Positions 43,471 through 53,065 are shown, counted from the stretch's first letter. The stretch is DNA of 64,000 nt from DAIDKA01 sp036521075 (GCA_036521075.1 DATDIL010000072.1:38094-102093), one strand, 5' to 3'. Translations and numbers: made by a program. The notes: generated by a model not told the origin, from the letters alone.

Positions 43471-43536
43471 CAATCAACGCCCCACGCGCCTATGTGTGGC
43501 GTCCGTTACGGACCGGCCGGCTCACAGGTGAAAATC

Positions 43537-44616
43537 ATGCATAAGAATCCGCGACTTTCGGGCGGCGCTCACGCCGTCAGGGTTTTGATTCCCGCGCTGA
43601 CGCTAATGCTGGCAGGAGCGCTGCTGGGTCCGGCATCCCCGCTCGCAGCCCAAACGCCTGCCACGAGTGCAACGACCTGCGCACCGGAAGGTGATCTGCA
43701 CTTCGTCTGCAACCTGATCAGTGTCGAGGATTTTGTGCCCGTCGACGCTGGTCGCTGGCTGGTTGGTGGGTCCTACGTTGCGAATTCGGTGGGGCTGTAC
43801 CTGGTCGATACCCGGGCGAGGAGCGGTAAACCCGTTTCCTTGTCGTTGGCCGCAAAGCCCGACCCGCTGTACGCGGGTTGCCCGGCGCCGGATCTGAAAG
43901 CGCTGCAGACGCACGGCGTGGACGTGCGGCAGTCCAAAGGCCGCATCACCATCTACGCCATCAATCACGGCGGCCGCGAGTCGGTGGAGATCTTCGAGCT
44001 GCATCCGGCCAGCAACACGGCCGAGTGGATTGGCTGTGCACTGTCTCCGCCGGGCGTCAGTGGCAATGCCGTCTCCGCCATGGGTGGTGGTGCTTTCGCG
44101 ATCACCAAGTTCATGGACACCAATGACAAGAATGGCTTCCAGCACATTATGGCCGGACAGGTGACCGGTGCGGTCTATTTGTGGAAGCCCGGCAAGGGAT
44201 TCAGCGAAGTGCCGGGCACCCGCTTCTCGGGGGATAACGGCCTGCTGACCTCGCCCGATGGGCGCTGGTTCTACATCAATGCGTATGGCAGCCGCGAGAT
44301 TATGCGCGTACCCGTGTCGGGTCACGGCAAAGCGTCGGTCGCAAAAGTGGATTTCAGTCCGGACAATCTGCGCTGGGCACCGGATGGCTCAATCTTTGTC
44401 ACCGGGCAGTTCATGAATGCCCAGGCGTCAAACAAACTGCACGGTTGGGCCACGGCGCGGTTGGACCCTAAGACGATGACGACCACACCGCTCGTGAAGG
44501 AAGCGGGTCTGAAGGTGTTTGACGATGCCACCAGTGCCGTTCAGGTCGGGCAGACGCTATGGTTTGGCACCTTCCGCGGCGATCGCATGGCGTATAGGGC
44601 CGTGCCACAACCGTGA
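43537..44616 (+). CDS. Exported beta-propeller-like protein
   Basis: This product of about 359 residues carries a signal peptide (ALTLMLAGALLGPASPLAAQ) and blades resembling SMP-30/paraoxonase-like propellers (GNAVSAMGGGAFAITKFMD; GLLTSPDGRWFYINAYGSRE; RWAPDGSIFVTGQ). The usual metal ligands of lactonases cannot be placed with certainty, so enzymatic activity is open. It follows the anti-sigma gene by 66 bases and could be a target of that regulon. The ATG at 43537 is preferred over an upstream frame extension. Confidence 0.7.
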   Translation: MHKNPRLSGGAHAVRVLIPALTLMLAGALLGPASPLAAQTPATSATTCAPEGDLHFVCNLISVEDFVPVDAGRWLVGGSYVANSVGLYLVDTRARSGKPVSLSLAAKPDPLYAGCPAPDLKALQTHGVDVRQSKGRITIYAINHGGRESVEIFELHPASNTAEWIGCALSPPGVSGNAVSAMGGGAFAITKFMDTNDKNGFQHIMAGQVTGAVYLWKPGKGFSEVPGTRFSGDNGLLTSPDGRWFYINAYGSREIMRVPVSGHGKASVAKVDFSPDNLRWAPDGSIFVTGQFMNAQASNKLHGWATARLDPKTMTTTPLVKEAGLKVFDDATSAVQVGQTLWFGTFRGDRMAYRAVPQP

Positions 44617-44725
44617 TCTCGCGATTGCCGGTCAGGGTGGCCGTGATAGTGTGAACGGCTGGGGAGGGCGCCAAGCACACAGAAGATGCCCCTCCGACGA
44701 CTCATGTAACCAAACAGGGGGATGC

Positions 44726-45559
44726 ATGTATCAGAAACCTTCCGCGCCGCGATCCATTGGCGGTGTACTGGATGACAGTCTTCAGCTCTACAAGGCCTCT
44801 TTGCCCAGTTGCTGGTTGCCGGCGCTGCTGGTCAGTCTGATCACGGCTGCCTTGAGCTACTTTATTTTTGCGTCAATGCCGCGGGTGACGACCCCGATAC
44901 CACCGACGGAATTGCTGACCCGATATCGCGCCCTGATCGGTGAGTTCGGCATCTGGTACCTGGTGGTGATCGTCCTCACTTTGGTGTTCTACGGCATGCT
45001 GGTCGTCAATATCGCGGCCGTGTCGCGCGGGGACAGCCCGGCATTCGGTGCTTCCCTGGCCAAGGCCACGCGACGGGCACCAGCGCTGTTTGTGGCCTCG
45101 ATCGTATTCGGCATCTGCCTCATGGTGGGATTCATCCTCATCATCATCCCCGGTTTTTACGTGTGGAACCGGCTCCAGCTGTACATGGTGCCGCTGATGG
45201 ATGAAGCACAGGGTCCCGTCGCGTCCCTGGGTTCCAGCTGGCGCGCGGTGGGCGGCAACTGGTGGCGCACCGCAGTGGTGGTGTTTGTGATGTTTGTCAT
45301 TCTCATCGTGCTGGAGATAATCCTCGCCGCGCTGGCTGGTTTTATCGCCGCATTCGCAGGAATGGGCGCGGGGGTGAGCGCGAATCCCGCAATGCTGGTC
45401 GGTCGCGTGCAGCTGATCACGGTGTTCGTGGGCGCCGTCGTGCGCATCTTCACCATTCCGCTGGTATTTGCCGTCTTCGTAGCGCTGTACCAGGATCTGC
45501 TGCTGCGCAAGGGTGGCGCCGATCTCGAAGCTCGCCTCGGAGCGCTGCCGCAGCGCTGA
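44726..45559 (+). CDS. Multi-pass membrane protein of unknown function
   Basis: This 277-residue protein has about six membrane helices (e.g. CWLPALLVSLITAALSYFIF; YLVVIVLTLVFYGMLVVNI; VVVFVMFVILIVLEIILAAL). The motif RSIGGVLDDSLQLYKASL near the start is seen in proteins beside MoxR/DUF58 clusters. It is probably the first gene of the 44.7-50.0 kb operon. No transport or enzyme motif is recognised. Confidence 0.75.
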   Translation: MYQKPSAPRSIGGVLDDSLQLYKASLPSCWLPALLVSLITAALSYFIFASMPRVTTPIPPTELLTRYRALIGEFGIWYLVVIVLTLVFYGMLVVNIAAVSRGDSPAFGASLAKATRRAPALFVASIVFGICLMVGFILIIIPGFYVWNRLQLYMVPLMDEAQGPVASLGSSWRAVGGNWWRTAVVVFVMFVILIVLEIILAALAGFIAAFAGMGAGVSANPAMLVGRVQLITVFVGAVVRIFTIPLVFAVFVALYQDLLLRKGGADLEARLGALPQR

Positions 45560-45566
45560 GCACGGG

Positions 45567-46517
45567 ATGAGGTTGCGCGCTGCGTTCGCATTGCTTGCAG
45601 TGGCGCTGCTGACGGTGTCGTTTCGCGGCATGGCGGCGGCGCGGACTGCGCTGGCGCCTGCCGATGCGAATACTGCCGCGACCGTCGCCATTCAGGACTG
45701 TGTCGACCGGGTCGGTGGTGACCTGGTTGGCTTGCCGGAATTGGAACGGCGATGCCCGGATCTGCGCGCTGCCCTGCAGGCAGCCGGCGTTGAACCGCTG
45801 CTCATCGACAGCTCCCGTGTCGTGATTGATCGGGATTCCCTGCGTCAGTTGCCGGCCCTGATCCATCGGGCGGTGGGCCCGGCGCCCCCGGTAGCGGCCC
45901 TGGGACCGATACTGCGCGGACTGCGTGTGACGCCGGCCCCACCTAAGTCGTGGTGGGAGCGGTTACTGGAGTGGCTGGGCGAGCACCTCGCACCCCAACA
46001 ACGATCCACCTCCGCGCCCCCTTGGCTGACCGGTGTCCTGCATTTTCTGCCGAGGCTACAGTGGTTGTGGACCGCAATGATCTGGTGCACGTTGATGGCA
46101 CTGCCGATTGTGGTGGCCATTGTCGTGATGCGCGAAGTGCGCGCCCTGGGCAGACGCTCGGTCGATGAACCGCTGATTGCGGGTGAGGCGGCTGCGACAG
46201 GCCTAAGACAGTCGCAGCTGGCACTGCTGCATCAGGCGCCGATGGGGCAACGCCCGGCGCAATTGTTCGCCATGCTGATCGCGCGACTGGTGGCAGCCGG
46301 CCGGCTACCGCCGGATCGCAGCCTCACGCACCGCGAGATCACCCGCCGCGTGCGGCTCGAAGATGTGGAGCAGCGCTATCTGCTCGAGACCCTCGCGCGA
46401 CTGTCGGAACGGCAGCTGTACTGCGGTGCCGCGAGCACTCCCCCGGGCCTTGATGAGGTACTTTCGCGGGGCGAGGACCTGTACACGACCGGCTGGGGCC
46501 GGCCGCTGGAGCCTTAG
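45567..46517 (+). CDS. DUF4129-like membrane protein
   Basis: This 316-residue protein has an N-terminal signal-like helix, a periplasmic part, one central membrane helix (about residues 170-190, WTAMIWCTLMALPIVVAIVV) and a cytoplasmic C-terminal domain of DUF4129 type (LFAMLIARLVAAGRLPPDRS; THREITRRV). DUF4129 is typically found with MoxR, DUF58 and DUF4350. It starts seven bases after its neighbour and ends one base before the next gene. Function unknown. Confidence 0.75.
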   Translation: MRLRAAFALLAVALLTVSFRGMAAARTALAPADANTAATVAIQDCVDRVGGDLVGLPELERRCPDLRAALQAAGVEPLLIDSSRVVIDRDSLRQLPALIHRAVGPAPPVAALGPILRGLRVTPAPPKSWWERLLEWLGEHLAPQQRSTSAPPWLTGVLHFLPRLQWLWTAMIWCTLMALPIVVAIVVMREVRALGRRSVDEPLIAGEAAATGLRQSQLALLHQAPMGQRPAQLFAMLIARLVAAGRLPPDRSLTHREITRRVRLEDVEQRYLLETLARLSERQLYCGAASTPPGLDEVLSRGEDLYTTGWGRPLEP

Positions 46518-46518
46518 G

Positions 46519-47781
46519 GTGAAGGAACGTCTGGTCACACTGGGATTGGCGGCGGGCGCGCTGGCGCTGTTCTGGTTCCTGATGTTTCCCAAGCCACACA
46601 CTGCAACGATGCCGCCGCGTCCACTGGCGTCGGGCTCGAACGGCGAGGGCTATTTCGCTGCCTCGCGTTGGCTCATGGCGAGCGGTGTTCCGACCCTGGA
46701 TCTGCATCGGCGCTTCGAGTACCTGGGCGACAAGGCCGTCAGTGCGCGGCCGACCGGCAACCTGCTCATCCTCACCGTGCCCTTTGCCGTGGCGCTGCAT
46801 CCTGATGAGTTCACGGCGCTTGATCGCTGGGTGAGCCAGGGCAATACACTGCTGGTTCTCGCAGCGCTGGACGACACGCCGCTGTGGAGCGCCATCACGA
46901 CGAACTTTGTGCCCGAACTTCAAAAGCTCACCCGGATCCGGTTTACGGCCAGGCAGGAGCCCGACACGAATCCGGGCAATCGGCCGAAAACCGGCCGGCG
47001 GCTGGCATCGACCCCGGCCGCGCGGCAGATAGAACTGCAGGCGAGTGGCCGGATCGGGCTGCTGGCTGGCGTGATTCACCTGGCCACCGTGACGCCGCTC
47101 CCCTCCACCCAGTGGCAGGCCAAGGCCATGGATTCGGCGCCGGTGTTGGAGTTGGCGCGACGTGTGGACAGCGCGGATCCGGTGCTGTGGGTGAAGACTT
47201 CGAGTCAGGGCGCCATCGTCGTCAGTGCCTATGCCAGCCTGTTCACCAACGATGTGATCGGCAAATCCGACAATGCGCGCCTGCTTTCAAACATCATCAG
47301 CTGGTCACTGCAGCCCGGTGGGCGGGTGATCTTTGACGATGCCCATCAGGGTGCCGTGGACGAATACGATGCAGCGAGATTCTATGCCGATCCGCGCCTG
47401 CACGACAGCCTGTGGTGGCTGCTCGGATTGTGGCTGGCGTGGGTGTTGGTCGCGCAACCGCTGCGCGCCTCGATTCCGCACGCCGCGAGCCTGGACGAGA
47501 GCGCCATGCTGCGCGTGACGGCCCGGTTCTTTGCCAGCGTGCTGCGGCCGGTGGCCAGTGCGCAATGGTTGTTCGATGAGTTCTTCGACCGCCTACGCCA
47601 CCGGCACGGCCTGCCACAGACGAGCGCACCACCCTGGGAGTGGCTGGCCTCGCATGCCGGTGTCAGAAGTGTGGCGCTTGCTCAGCTGCGCGAGTGTTAT
47701 GCGCGTACCCAGGCCGGCCAGCGCGTCAGTCTGACTCAATTGCAGCGGATTCTTTCACAGATTTCGGGACAAACCACATGA
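46519..47781 (+). CDS. DUF4350 domain membrane protein
   Basis: This product of about 420 residues has an N-terminal membrane helix, a soluble region with a DUF4350-type Rossmann core (SNGEGYFAASRWLMASG; NLLILTVPFAVALHPDE; GGRVIFDDAHQGA) and a C-terminal membrane helix (LWWLLGLWLAWVLVAQP). These proteins occur in MoxR-DUF58 operons and are presumed to take part in envelope protein maturation. Start is a GTG at 46519; its TGA overlaps the moxR ATG by four bases. Confidence 0.8.
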   Translation: MKERLVTLGLAAGALALFWFLMFPKPHTATMPPRPLASGSNGEGYFAASRWLMASGVPTLDLHRRFEYLGDKAVSARPTGNLLILTVPFAVALHPDEFTALDRWVSQGNTLLVLAALDDTPLWSAITTNFVPELQKLTRIRFTARQEPDTNPGNRPKTGRRLASTPAARQIELQASGRIGLLAGVIHLATVTPLPSTQWQAKAMDSAPVLELARRVDSADPVLWVKTSSQGAIVVSAYASLFTNDVIGKSDNARLLSNIISWSLQPGGRVIFDDAHQGAVDEYDAARFYADPRLHDSLWWLLGLWLAWVLVAQPLRASIPHAASLDESAMLRVTARFFASVLRPVASAQWLFDEFFDRLRHRHGLPQTSAPPWEWLASHAGVRSVALAQLRECYARTQAGQRVSLTQLQRILSQISGQTT

Positions 47782-48722
47782 CCAATGCATTGCAGGATCT
47801 CGAGCACACCCTTCAACAGCGCATTGGCGAGATCGTGCTGGGTGTCGGCCCCGCCGTGCGGGCGCTGTGTATCGCGGTGGTCGCGCGCGGACATGTACTG
47901 GTGCAGGGTGTGCCGGGCCTGGGCAAGACGCTGCTCAGCAAGTCGCTTGCCGGGGCATTGGGTGGCACGTTCAAGCGCGTCCAGGGCACCTCGGATCTGA
48001 TGCCGACGGATATCACCGGCACCCATCTGTTTGATGCGGCGAAGAACGCCTTCGTATTCCGCCCGGGACCGCTATTTGCCGACGTGGTCCTGTTCGATGA
48101 AGTCAATCGCGCGGGTCCGCGCACACAGTCCGCGCTGCTCGAGGCCATGGAGGAGCGGCAGGTGACGGTGGACCGGGCTCAGTTCGATCTGCCGCCGGAC
48201 TTCCTGGTCATCGCCACCCAGAACCCGCGCGAGTTCGAGGGCACCTATCCGCTGCCTGAATCGCAGCTTGACCGCTTCATGCTGCGCCTGGAGCTGTCCT
48301 ATCCCGCACTGGATGCCGAGACTGAGGTGCTGATGCGCTATACCGGCGTGGCCGCGGAACCGGCCCGGGCCGTGAGCGCTGCGGTGACACCCGGGTTGGT
48401 GCAGGAGGCGCGCACCGCGGCTGCGCAAGTGCACATTTCCCCGGAACTATGTGCCTATGTGCTGGCGATCGCCAAGGCGTCGCGCGAACACGCGCAACTG
48501 TCGCTGGGACTATCGACCCGCGGAGCGCTGGCATTGCTGCGCGCGGCGCGCATCGCCGCCGGAATCGCCGGCGCCGAATTTGTGGCCGCCGACGACGTGA
48601 AGGAGGTGGCGCCGATGGTGCTGCCGCATCGACTGATGCTCACGGGCGATGCGCTGCTTGCGGATGCCAGCGAGACGGACGTGGTGGCGCGCATCCTGAC
48701 GCAGGTGCCAGCACCGCGATGA
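47778..48722 (+). CDS. MoxR-family AAA+ ATPase
   Basis: This 314-residue AAA+ chaperone-like ATPase has Walker A GVPGLGKTLLSKSLA, Walker B VVLFDEVNRAGP, sensor 1 (LVIATQNPREFEGTYPLPE) and the C-terminal lid (LSLGLSTRGALALLRAA). MoxR ATPases insert metal cofactors or mature partner proteins with VWA domains. The DUF58 gene directly downstream (four-base overlap) is the expected partner. The longer frame upstream is not used. Confidence 0.94.
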   Translation: MTNALQDLEHTLQQRIGEIVLGVGPAVRALCIAVVARGHVLVQGVPGLGKTLLSKSLAGALGGTFKRVQGTSDLMPTDITGTHLFDAAKNAFVFRPGPLFADVVLFDEVNRAGPRTQSALLEAMEERQVTVDRAQFDLPPDFLVIATQNPREFEGTYPLPESQLDRFMLRLELSYPALDAETEVLMRYTGVAAEPARAVSAAVTPGLVQEARTAAAQVHISPELCAYVLAIAKASREHAQLSLGLSTRGALALLRAARIAAGIAGAEFVAADDVKEVAPMVLPHRLMLTGDALLADASETDVVARILTQVPAPR

Positions 48723-50017
48723 ACCTGCGGCAGAACGGGCTGATGCTGATCCTGGCCGCGGCGCTGCTGGGTATCGCCGCGCAGTGGGCCGGCGTGCCCG
48801 CGATGTCCAATCTGTGGACGCTTCCCCTGGGGCTGCTGCTGCTCGGCCTGGCGTACGAGCGTTGGGTGTGCGCGCGCGCCAGCGTGTCCCTGAGCGTTCA
48901 CAGCCCCACGCCCTGGCATCTGGCGCACAGCGGTGAAGTGCACTGGCAGCTTCGCCACGCGCTCGCACGGACGCTGACGGTAATGGTGGCCCCGTGTGCA
49001 CCCGTCGGCATTGATGTCATGACCAATGTGCGCACCGTGTGGGTACCTGCCGGCGCAGGTGCAACCGTGGGCCTGCCGGCGGTCTCACGCCGGCTGGGCG
49101 AAATCCGCTGGCCACTGCAGCCGGCACGGCTCGCAGGGCCGCTGGGTTTGGCGTGGTGGTCTTTGAAACTTCAAGGCAGCGAACGGGCGGTGGTGGTTCC
49201 GGCCATGCTGAGCTTGAAGGAGAGCGCGGTCGGTGCGGTGTTGTCGGGGTCGCGCGTCAGTCATGCCATTGGCCCCGGCGCACAAGTTGAACAGCTGCGT
49301 GACTATCGATCGGGAGATCCACTGCGCGTCATTGACTGGGGCGCGACGGCGCGGCGCCGCCAGCTGGTGAGCCGGGACTTTTCCGAAGATCAGCACCTGG
49401 ACGTGGTGGTGGCGCTGGATGTCGGGCGCAGCAGCCGCATCCAATGCGGGGAACTGGATCGACTCGGGCACTATGTGAATGCGGCGGCGCGTCTCGCACA
49501 GCATGTGGTCGCGCAGGATGATCGAATTGGGCTGGTATTGTTTGGCGATCAGCCGCTCGCCGTGTTGGTGCCCACCCGTGGTCACATCGGGGTGCTGCGC
49601 GTGCGGGATATGCTGTCTCGTATCCAGTCCCAGAATACCGATTCCAATGTCATTCATGCTGCCGCGCAGGTGCTGAAGCGCGTGCGCCAACGCAGCCTCG
49701 TGGTATTGTTGACCGACATCGAAGACGCAAGCTCCGCAGGTCAGCTGGCTGCCGCGTTGCGAGTGCTGCAGCCGCGACACCTGCCCTTCGTGGTGGCGTT
49801 AAGTCAGCTGGACCCGGGCGCGATCGCGGACAGTGCGCCTCAGGACTGGTTGGATCCGTGGATGTCCCTGGCCGCCGGACACACACTGACTCAGCGTGAG
49901 CGGGGTATCCGGGCTCTGCGGGCAAGTGGCGCACAGGTCATGCTGAGCACGCCCGTGGATTTCGAGCGCACGCTGTTCGAGAAGTACGCGCAGTTCAGGC
50001 AGCGGCGGCGGATCTGA
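48719..50017 (+). CDS. DUF58 (VWA-like) protein
   Basis: This product of about 432 residues has two N-terminal membrane helices (about 8-55) and the DUF58 core (QLRDYRSGDPLRVIDWGATA; RQLVSRDFSEDQ), followed by a von Willebrand-type region with the metal-site-like motif VVALDVGRSSR. DUF58 proteins pair with MoxR ATPases. It is the last gene of the plus-strand operon, and its 3' end overlaps the converging SpoIIM gene by 23 bases. Confidence 0.9.
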   Translation: MNLRQNGLMLILAAALLGIAAQWAGVPAMSNLWTLPLGLLLLGLAYERWVCARASVSLSVHSPTPWHLAHSGEVHWQLRHALARTLTVMVAPCAPVGIDVMTNVRTVWVPAGAGATVGLPAVSRRLGEIRWPLQPARLAGPLGLAWWSLKLQGSERAVVVPAMLSLKESAVGAVLSGSRVSHAIGPGAQVEQLRDYRSGDPLRVIDWGATARRRQLVSRDFSEDQHLDVVVALDVGRSSRIQCGELDRLGHYVNAAARLAQHVVAQDDRIGLVLFGDQPLAVLVPTRGHIGVLRVRDMLSRIQSQNTDSNVIHAAAQVLKRVRQRSLVVLLTDIEDASSAGQLAAALRVLQPRHLPFVVALSQLDPGAIADSAPQDWLDPWMSLAAGHTLTQRERGIRALRASGAQVMLSTPVDFERTLFEKYAQFRQRRRI

Positions 50018-50969
50018 AAAATCGCCCGGAAAGCACCGCGAACATCAATGCGAGGTTGGCCAGCCCGATGACCAATCGCGGCGGCCAGCCAATGGCCGTA
50101 TCCGGCGACACGAAGCCCTCGATGAGGCCACAGATGACCAGCAGCGGAATGAGCGCGGCAAACAGGCGTGCAATCTTCGTGGTGCACTGTTGCAGCGAGT
50201 CACGACGGCTCGCCAGTGTCGGGCGAATCAGCGACTCCCCCAGGGCCACGCCCGCGGCGCCTCCCAGGCAGATCATCGACAGTTCGACGGTGCCGTGGGC
50301 AAAGATGAATTTGAGCAATTCCCCGTCCAGCCCGTGCTGCCGGGTGAAGGCGAACACACCACCGAGCATCAGGCCATTGTTGGCGATGATGTAAAACGTG
50401 CCGAGGCCGTAAAACAGACCTGCCACACAGGCGAATATCGTTACCGCAATGTTATTGGTGAAAATCCGCACGGACAGCAGCGCGGAAGGCGTGATATTCA
50501 AAATGCCGTCGGTCCACAGCTCGCCATGCTCCACGTGCTCGACCATGTTGGGGCTGGCGACCAGACCGACGAGGGTCGGCCAGGTATTGATCAGCCACCA
50601 TCCCGCTGCGGTACTCAAGGCGAACAGCAGCCAAATTCCCAGCAGATGCGGCCGTAGCTCGCGCGCCGTCGCGGGGATCTCCACGGCGTACAGATGTCGC
50701 AGCGAGGCCAGCGTATGGCGCGGTTCGCGGTTCACGATCGCATGCATTGAGGCGTAAAGGGTCTCCAGGGCGGTGGTGATCGGACTGCCTGGCAGCGCCT
50801 TGCGCGCACTGGCGACATCGCGCGCAAGACCGCGATAGCCGTCCAATGCCTTCAGTGCGTCCTGGCGCGACAGTCGACTGCGTCGCCAGCTCGGCAGCGA
50901 GTCGCCCAGGCGGCTCCACAGTGCGGATCGCTGCGCAAGCCAGGACGGGCCCTTGAGCTTGTGGGTCAT
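49995..50969 (-). CDS. SpoIIM-family (DUF95) membrane protein
   Basis: This 324-residue protein has a cytoplasmic N-terminal third and five or so membrane helices (LGIWLLFALSTAAGWWLINT; ITIFACVAGLFYGLGTFYI-type; FIFAHGTVELSMICLGGAAG). The motif FAHGTVE is characteristic of SpoIIM-family proteins, which outside spore formers accompany RDD and MoxR/DUF58 genes. Its ATG overlaps the stop of the RDD gene by four bases. Role presumably in envelope homeostasis; unproven. Confidence 0.85.
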   Translation of the reverse strand: MTHKLKGPSWLAQRSALWSRLGDSLPSWRRSRLSRQDALKALDGYRGLARDVASARKALPGSPITTALETLYASMHAIVNREPRHTLASLRHLYAVEIPATARELRPHLLGIWLLFALSTAAGWWLINTWPTLVGLVASPNMVEHVEHGELWTDGILNITPSALLSVRIFTNNIAVTIFACVAGLFYGLGTFYIIANNGLMLGGVFAFTRQHGLDGELLKFIFAHGTVELSMICLGGAAGVALGESLIRPTLASRRDSLQQCTTKIARLFAALIPLLVICGLIEGFVSPDTAIGWPPRLVIGLANLALMFAVLSGRFFRSAAAA

Positions 50970-51712
50970 GCCGGCCGACCGGATAGGGAATTGCGCAGGC
51001 GTTGCTGCAGATTGCGATCGTTCAGGGCATCGAGGCGTCCGAGGTCGCTTGCCGACCCGACGGCAGTATCGATCCGGTGCAACAGATCGCGCGCGAGTTC
51101 CCGGCGTCGCTCGGGTTGCAGGTCATTCCAACGCAGCAACAGGTCATTGCCCAGGGCCAGGGTTCCTGCATCCAGGGTGGGATTGAGGGACAAGGATCCC
51201 AGTTGCATGAGGGCCTTGGCGTCCGTGTCGCCGTCATGGACCAGCAGGGTCCCCGCCGCCAGGTCGCCCAGGCGCACGCGCTGCACGGTGAAGATCGTCA
51301 TGCACATTCCGATGCCGTATAGCGCGGGCGCACTATCGATGAGGCGAAACGCATTGCGAACCAACACCGCCAGCGTGGAGGGGCTACCACCTTGCCGATT
51401 GACGACGCGCACGCCGGCCATGCGTTTGCCCGGGGTGCCCCCGCGCATCGCCAACTCCACCAGCGGGTGATAAAGAAAGTAGATGGCGATGGCCGGTATG
51501 CCGGCGATCGCAAAGCTGGAAGCGGGAGATCCCGCAACGAGATACGGCATTCCCGAAAGCTTGTATGCTGCCGCCACGTACCAGGTCAACGCCACGAGCA
51601 AGCGGATGTGCCAGTCGATGAGAAAGGCATAGGCACGACTGCCGGGGCCGGCGATGGCCAGCTCGACATCAACCCCGGTGGGGCTGGTGACGATCAGCGC
51701 GTCAGTGCTCAT
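50966..51712 (-). CDS. RDD-family membrane protein
   Basis: This product of about 248 residues has an RDD domain: the Arg in GPGSRAYAFLIDWHIR and the Asp residues around FLIDWHIRLL and the second helix, with three to four membrane segments. TPGKRMAGVRVVNRQGG is the typical central loop. Some RDD proteins act as Na+/H+ antiporters; most are unknown. The ATG at 51712 is preferred, as the upstream extension is not conserved. It is coupled to the SpoIIM-like gene. Confidence 0.85.
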   Translation of the reverse strand: MSTDALIVTSPTGVDVELAIAGPGSRAYAFLIDWHIRLLVALTWYVAAAYKLSGMPYLVAGSPASSFAIAGIPAIAIYFLYHPLVELAMRGGTPGKRMAGVRVVNRQGGSPSTLAVLVRNAFRLIDSAPALYGIGMCMTIFTVQRVRLGDLAAGTLLVHDGDTDAKALMQLGSLSLNPTLDAGTLALGNDLLLRWNDLQPERRRELARDLLHRIDTAVGSASDLGRLDALNDRNLQQRLRNSLSGRPA

Positions 51713-51726
51713 GTCCGGTGCCGCGC

Positions 51727-52263
51727 TTATGGCAGGAATTCGGCGCCGGGTGGCTTGCCGTCGATCCACAGCGGCGATGGATCCCAGTGCTCGGCAATCA
51801 GTCCCTTGTCGTTGAGACGAAACATGTCGAACCACGTCGTGGAATAGATGTGGTTCGGATCCTTGGTGTCACGCATCTTGCGCACGGTGCTGACCATGAC
51901 ATAGGGGCCATCGGCAACGATGTTGATGACATGCATCTTCATCCGCGGTTGGATGGGCAGTGGTGGGCCGACCTTGGTGAACAGCGCCACGAATGCAGCG
52001 CGCCCGGAGGTCACATTGGGATTGTGCTGGATATAGCCCTCGTCCATATACTTGGGCGCCTGGTCCAGGTGCCGCCCTTCGTACACGATGCGCCAGAAGT
52101 CGAATACGAATTTCTTGTTGCGCGCCAGCTGGGGATTGGCATCCCTGAGCATCGAGAGCTGGTCGGGATTTTCGGTTGGGGCCACCTGTGCCCGCGCCGA
52201 ACTGAAGGGGGTGCTGATGAGTGCGGCCAGCAATACTGCGGGCAGGATGCGTGAGAGATTCAC
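51727..52263 (-). CDS. Exported NTF2-like (SnoaL) protein
   Basis: This 178-residue protein has a signal peptide (PAVLLAALISTPFSSARA) and an NTF2/SnoaL-like fold (KKFVFDFWRIVYEGRHLDQA; YMDEGYIQHNPNVTSGRAAF; HWDPSPLWIDGKPP). The pocket residues H and D of SnoaL are present in YIQHNP, but the ligand is unknown. Start is a GTG at 52263 with a GGAG site. It lies 14 bases upstream of the RDD gene. Confidence 0.8.
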   Translation of the reverse strand: MNLSRILPAVLLAALISTPFSSARAQVAPTENPDQLSMLRDANPQLARNKKFVFDFWRIVYEGRHLDQAPKYMDEGYIQHNPNVTSGRAAFVALFTKVGPPLPIQPRMKMHVINIVADGPYVMVSTVRKMRDTKDPNHIYSTTWFDMFRLNDKGLIAEHWDPSPLWIDGKPPGAEFLP

Positions 52264-52318
52264 TTCGTGGACTCCAGCCGGATGGGGATGCCGAGCTTGG
52301 ATTCTACCGGTTGGCGGG

Positions 52319-53065
52319 TCAATCCAGTACCGCCCTTAAGCGCTGATAACCGGGACGGGACATGGGCACATGGCGGCCGTCGCTTAAGAATACCTGCCAG
52401 CTGTCCTTGGCATAAGGCTCAATGCGCGCGATGCGCTCCACGTTGATCATGAACGAGCGGTGGATGCGCACGAACCGGGACGGATCCAGCTGCGATTCCA
52501 ACTGCGCGAGCGTCTGCTGTTTGCGATACCGTTTGGCGCCCGCAGCCAGGATCAGGTAGTCATCCTGGGCCTCGATGAAGTCCAGGGTGTGGGTGCCCAG
52601 GACATGCACGTGCGCGCCTTCGCGGATTACCACCCGTTCGAGCCACTGGCCGGGTGGCCGGGCCGCAACGGCGACTCGGGCATTGACCGCGAGCCGGTCG
52701 GGCGCCGGATGCCGCAGCCGCTCGCGGACGCGCTGCAGGGCCTGTTGCAAGCGTGCTGGTTCCACAGGCTTCAGCAAATAGTCCACCGCATGGATCCGAA
52801 AGGCCTGCACGGCAAACTCATCATGCGCGGTGACGAAGATCACGGCAGGTGCGCGCTCACCCAACAGTTCCATCACCTCGAACCCTGATAGCTTCGGCAT
52901 CTGCACATCGAGCAGCATCAGATCACAGGGCAGTGTTTCGGCCATTTTCACGGCATCGAAGCCATTGGTCGCCTGCCCGGTGATTTCGACATCCGGCGCG
53001 CTGGCGAGCTGCTCCACCAGGTAGGAGCGGGCGAGGGCTTCGTCGTCAACGATCAGGACGCGCAC
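52319..53065 (-). CDS. LytTR-family response regulator
   Basis: This 248-residue regulator has a receiver domain with phosphorylation site D53 (LMLLDVQMPKLSG) and an acidic pocket at D7/D8, plus a C-terminal LytTR DNA-binding domain (DFIEAQDDYLILAAGAKRYR; SRFVRIHRSFMINVERIARI). The start is a GTG at 53065 following GGAGG, and it overlaps the kinase gene by 20 bases. It is the output partner of the LytS-like kinase. Confidence 0.93.
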   Translation of the reverse strand: MRVLIVDDEALARSYLVEQLASAPDVEITGQATNGFDAVKMAETLPCDLMLLDVQMPKLSGFEVMELLGERAPAVIFVTAHDEFAVQAFRIHAVDYLLKPVEPARLQQALQRVRERLRHPAPDRLAVNARVAVAARPPGQWLERVVIREGAHVHVLGTHTLDFIEAQDDYLILAAGAKRYRKQQTLAQLESQLDPSRFVRIHRSFMINVERIARIEPYAKDSWQVFLSDGRHVPMSRPGYQRLRAVLD

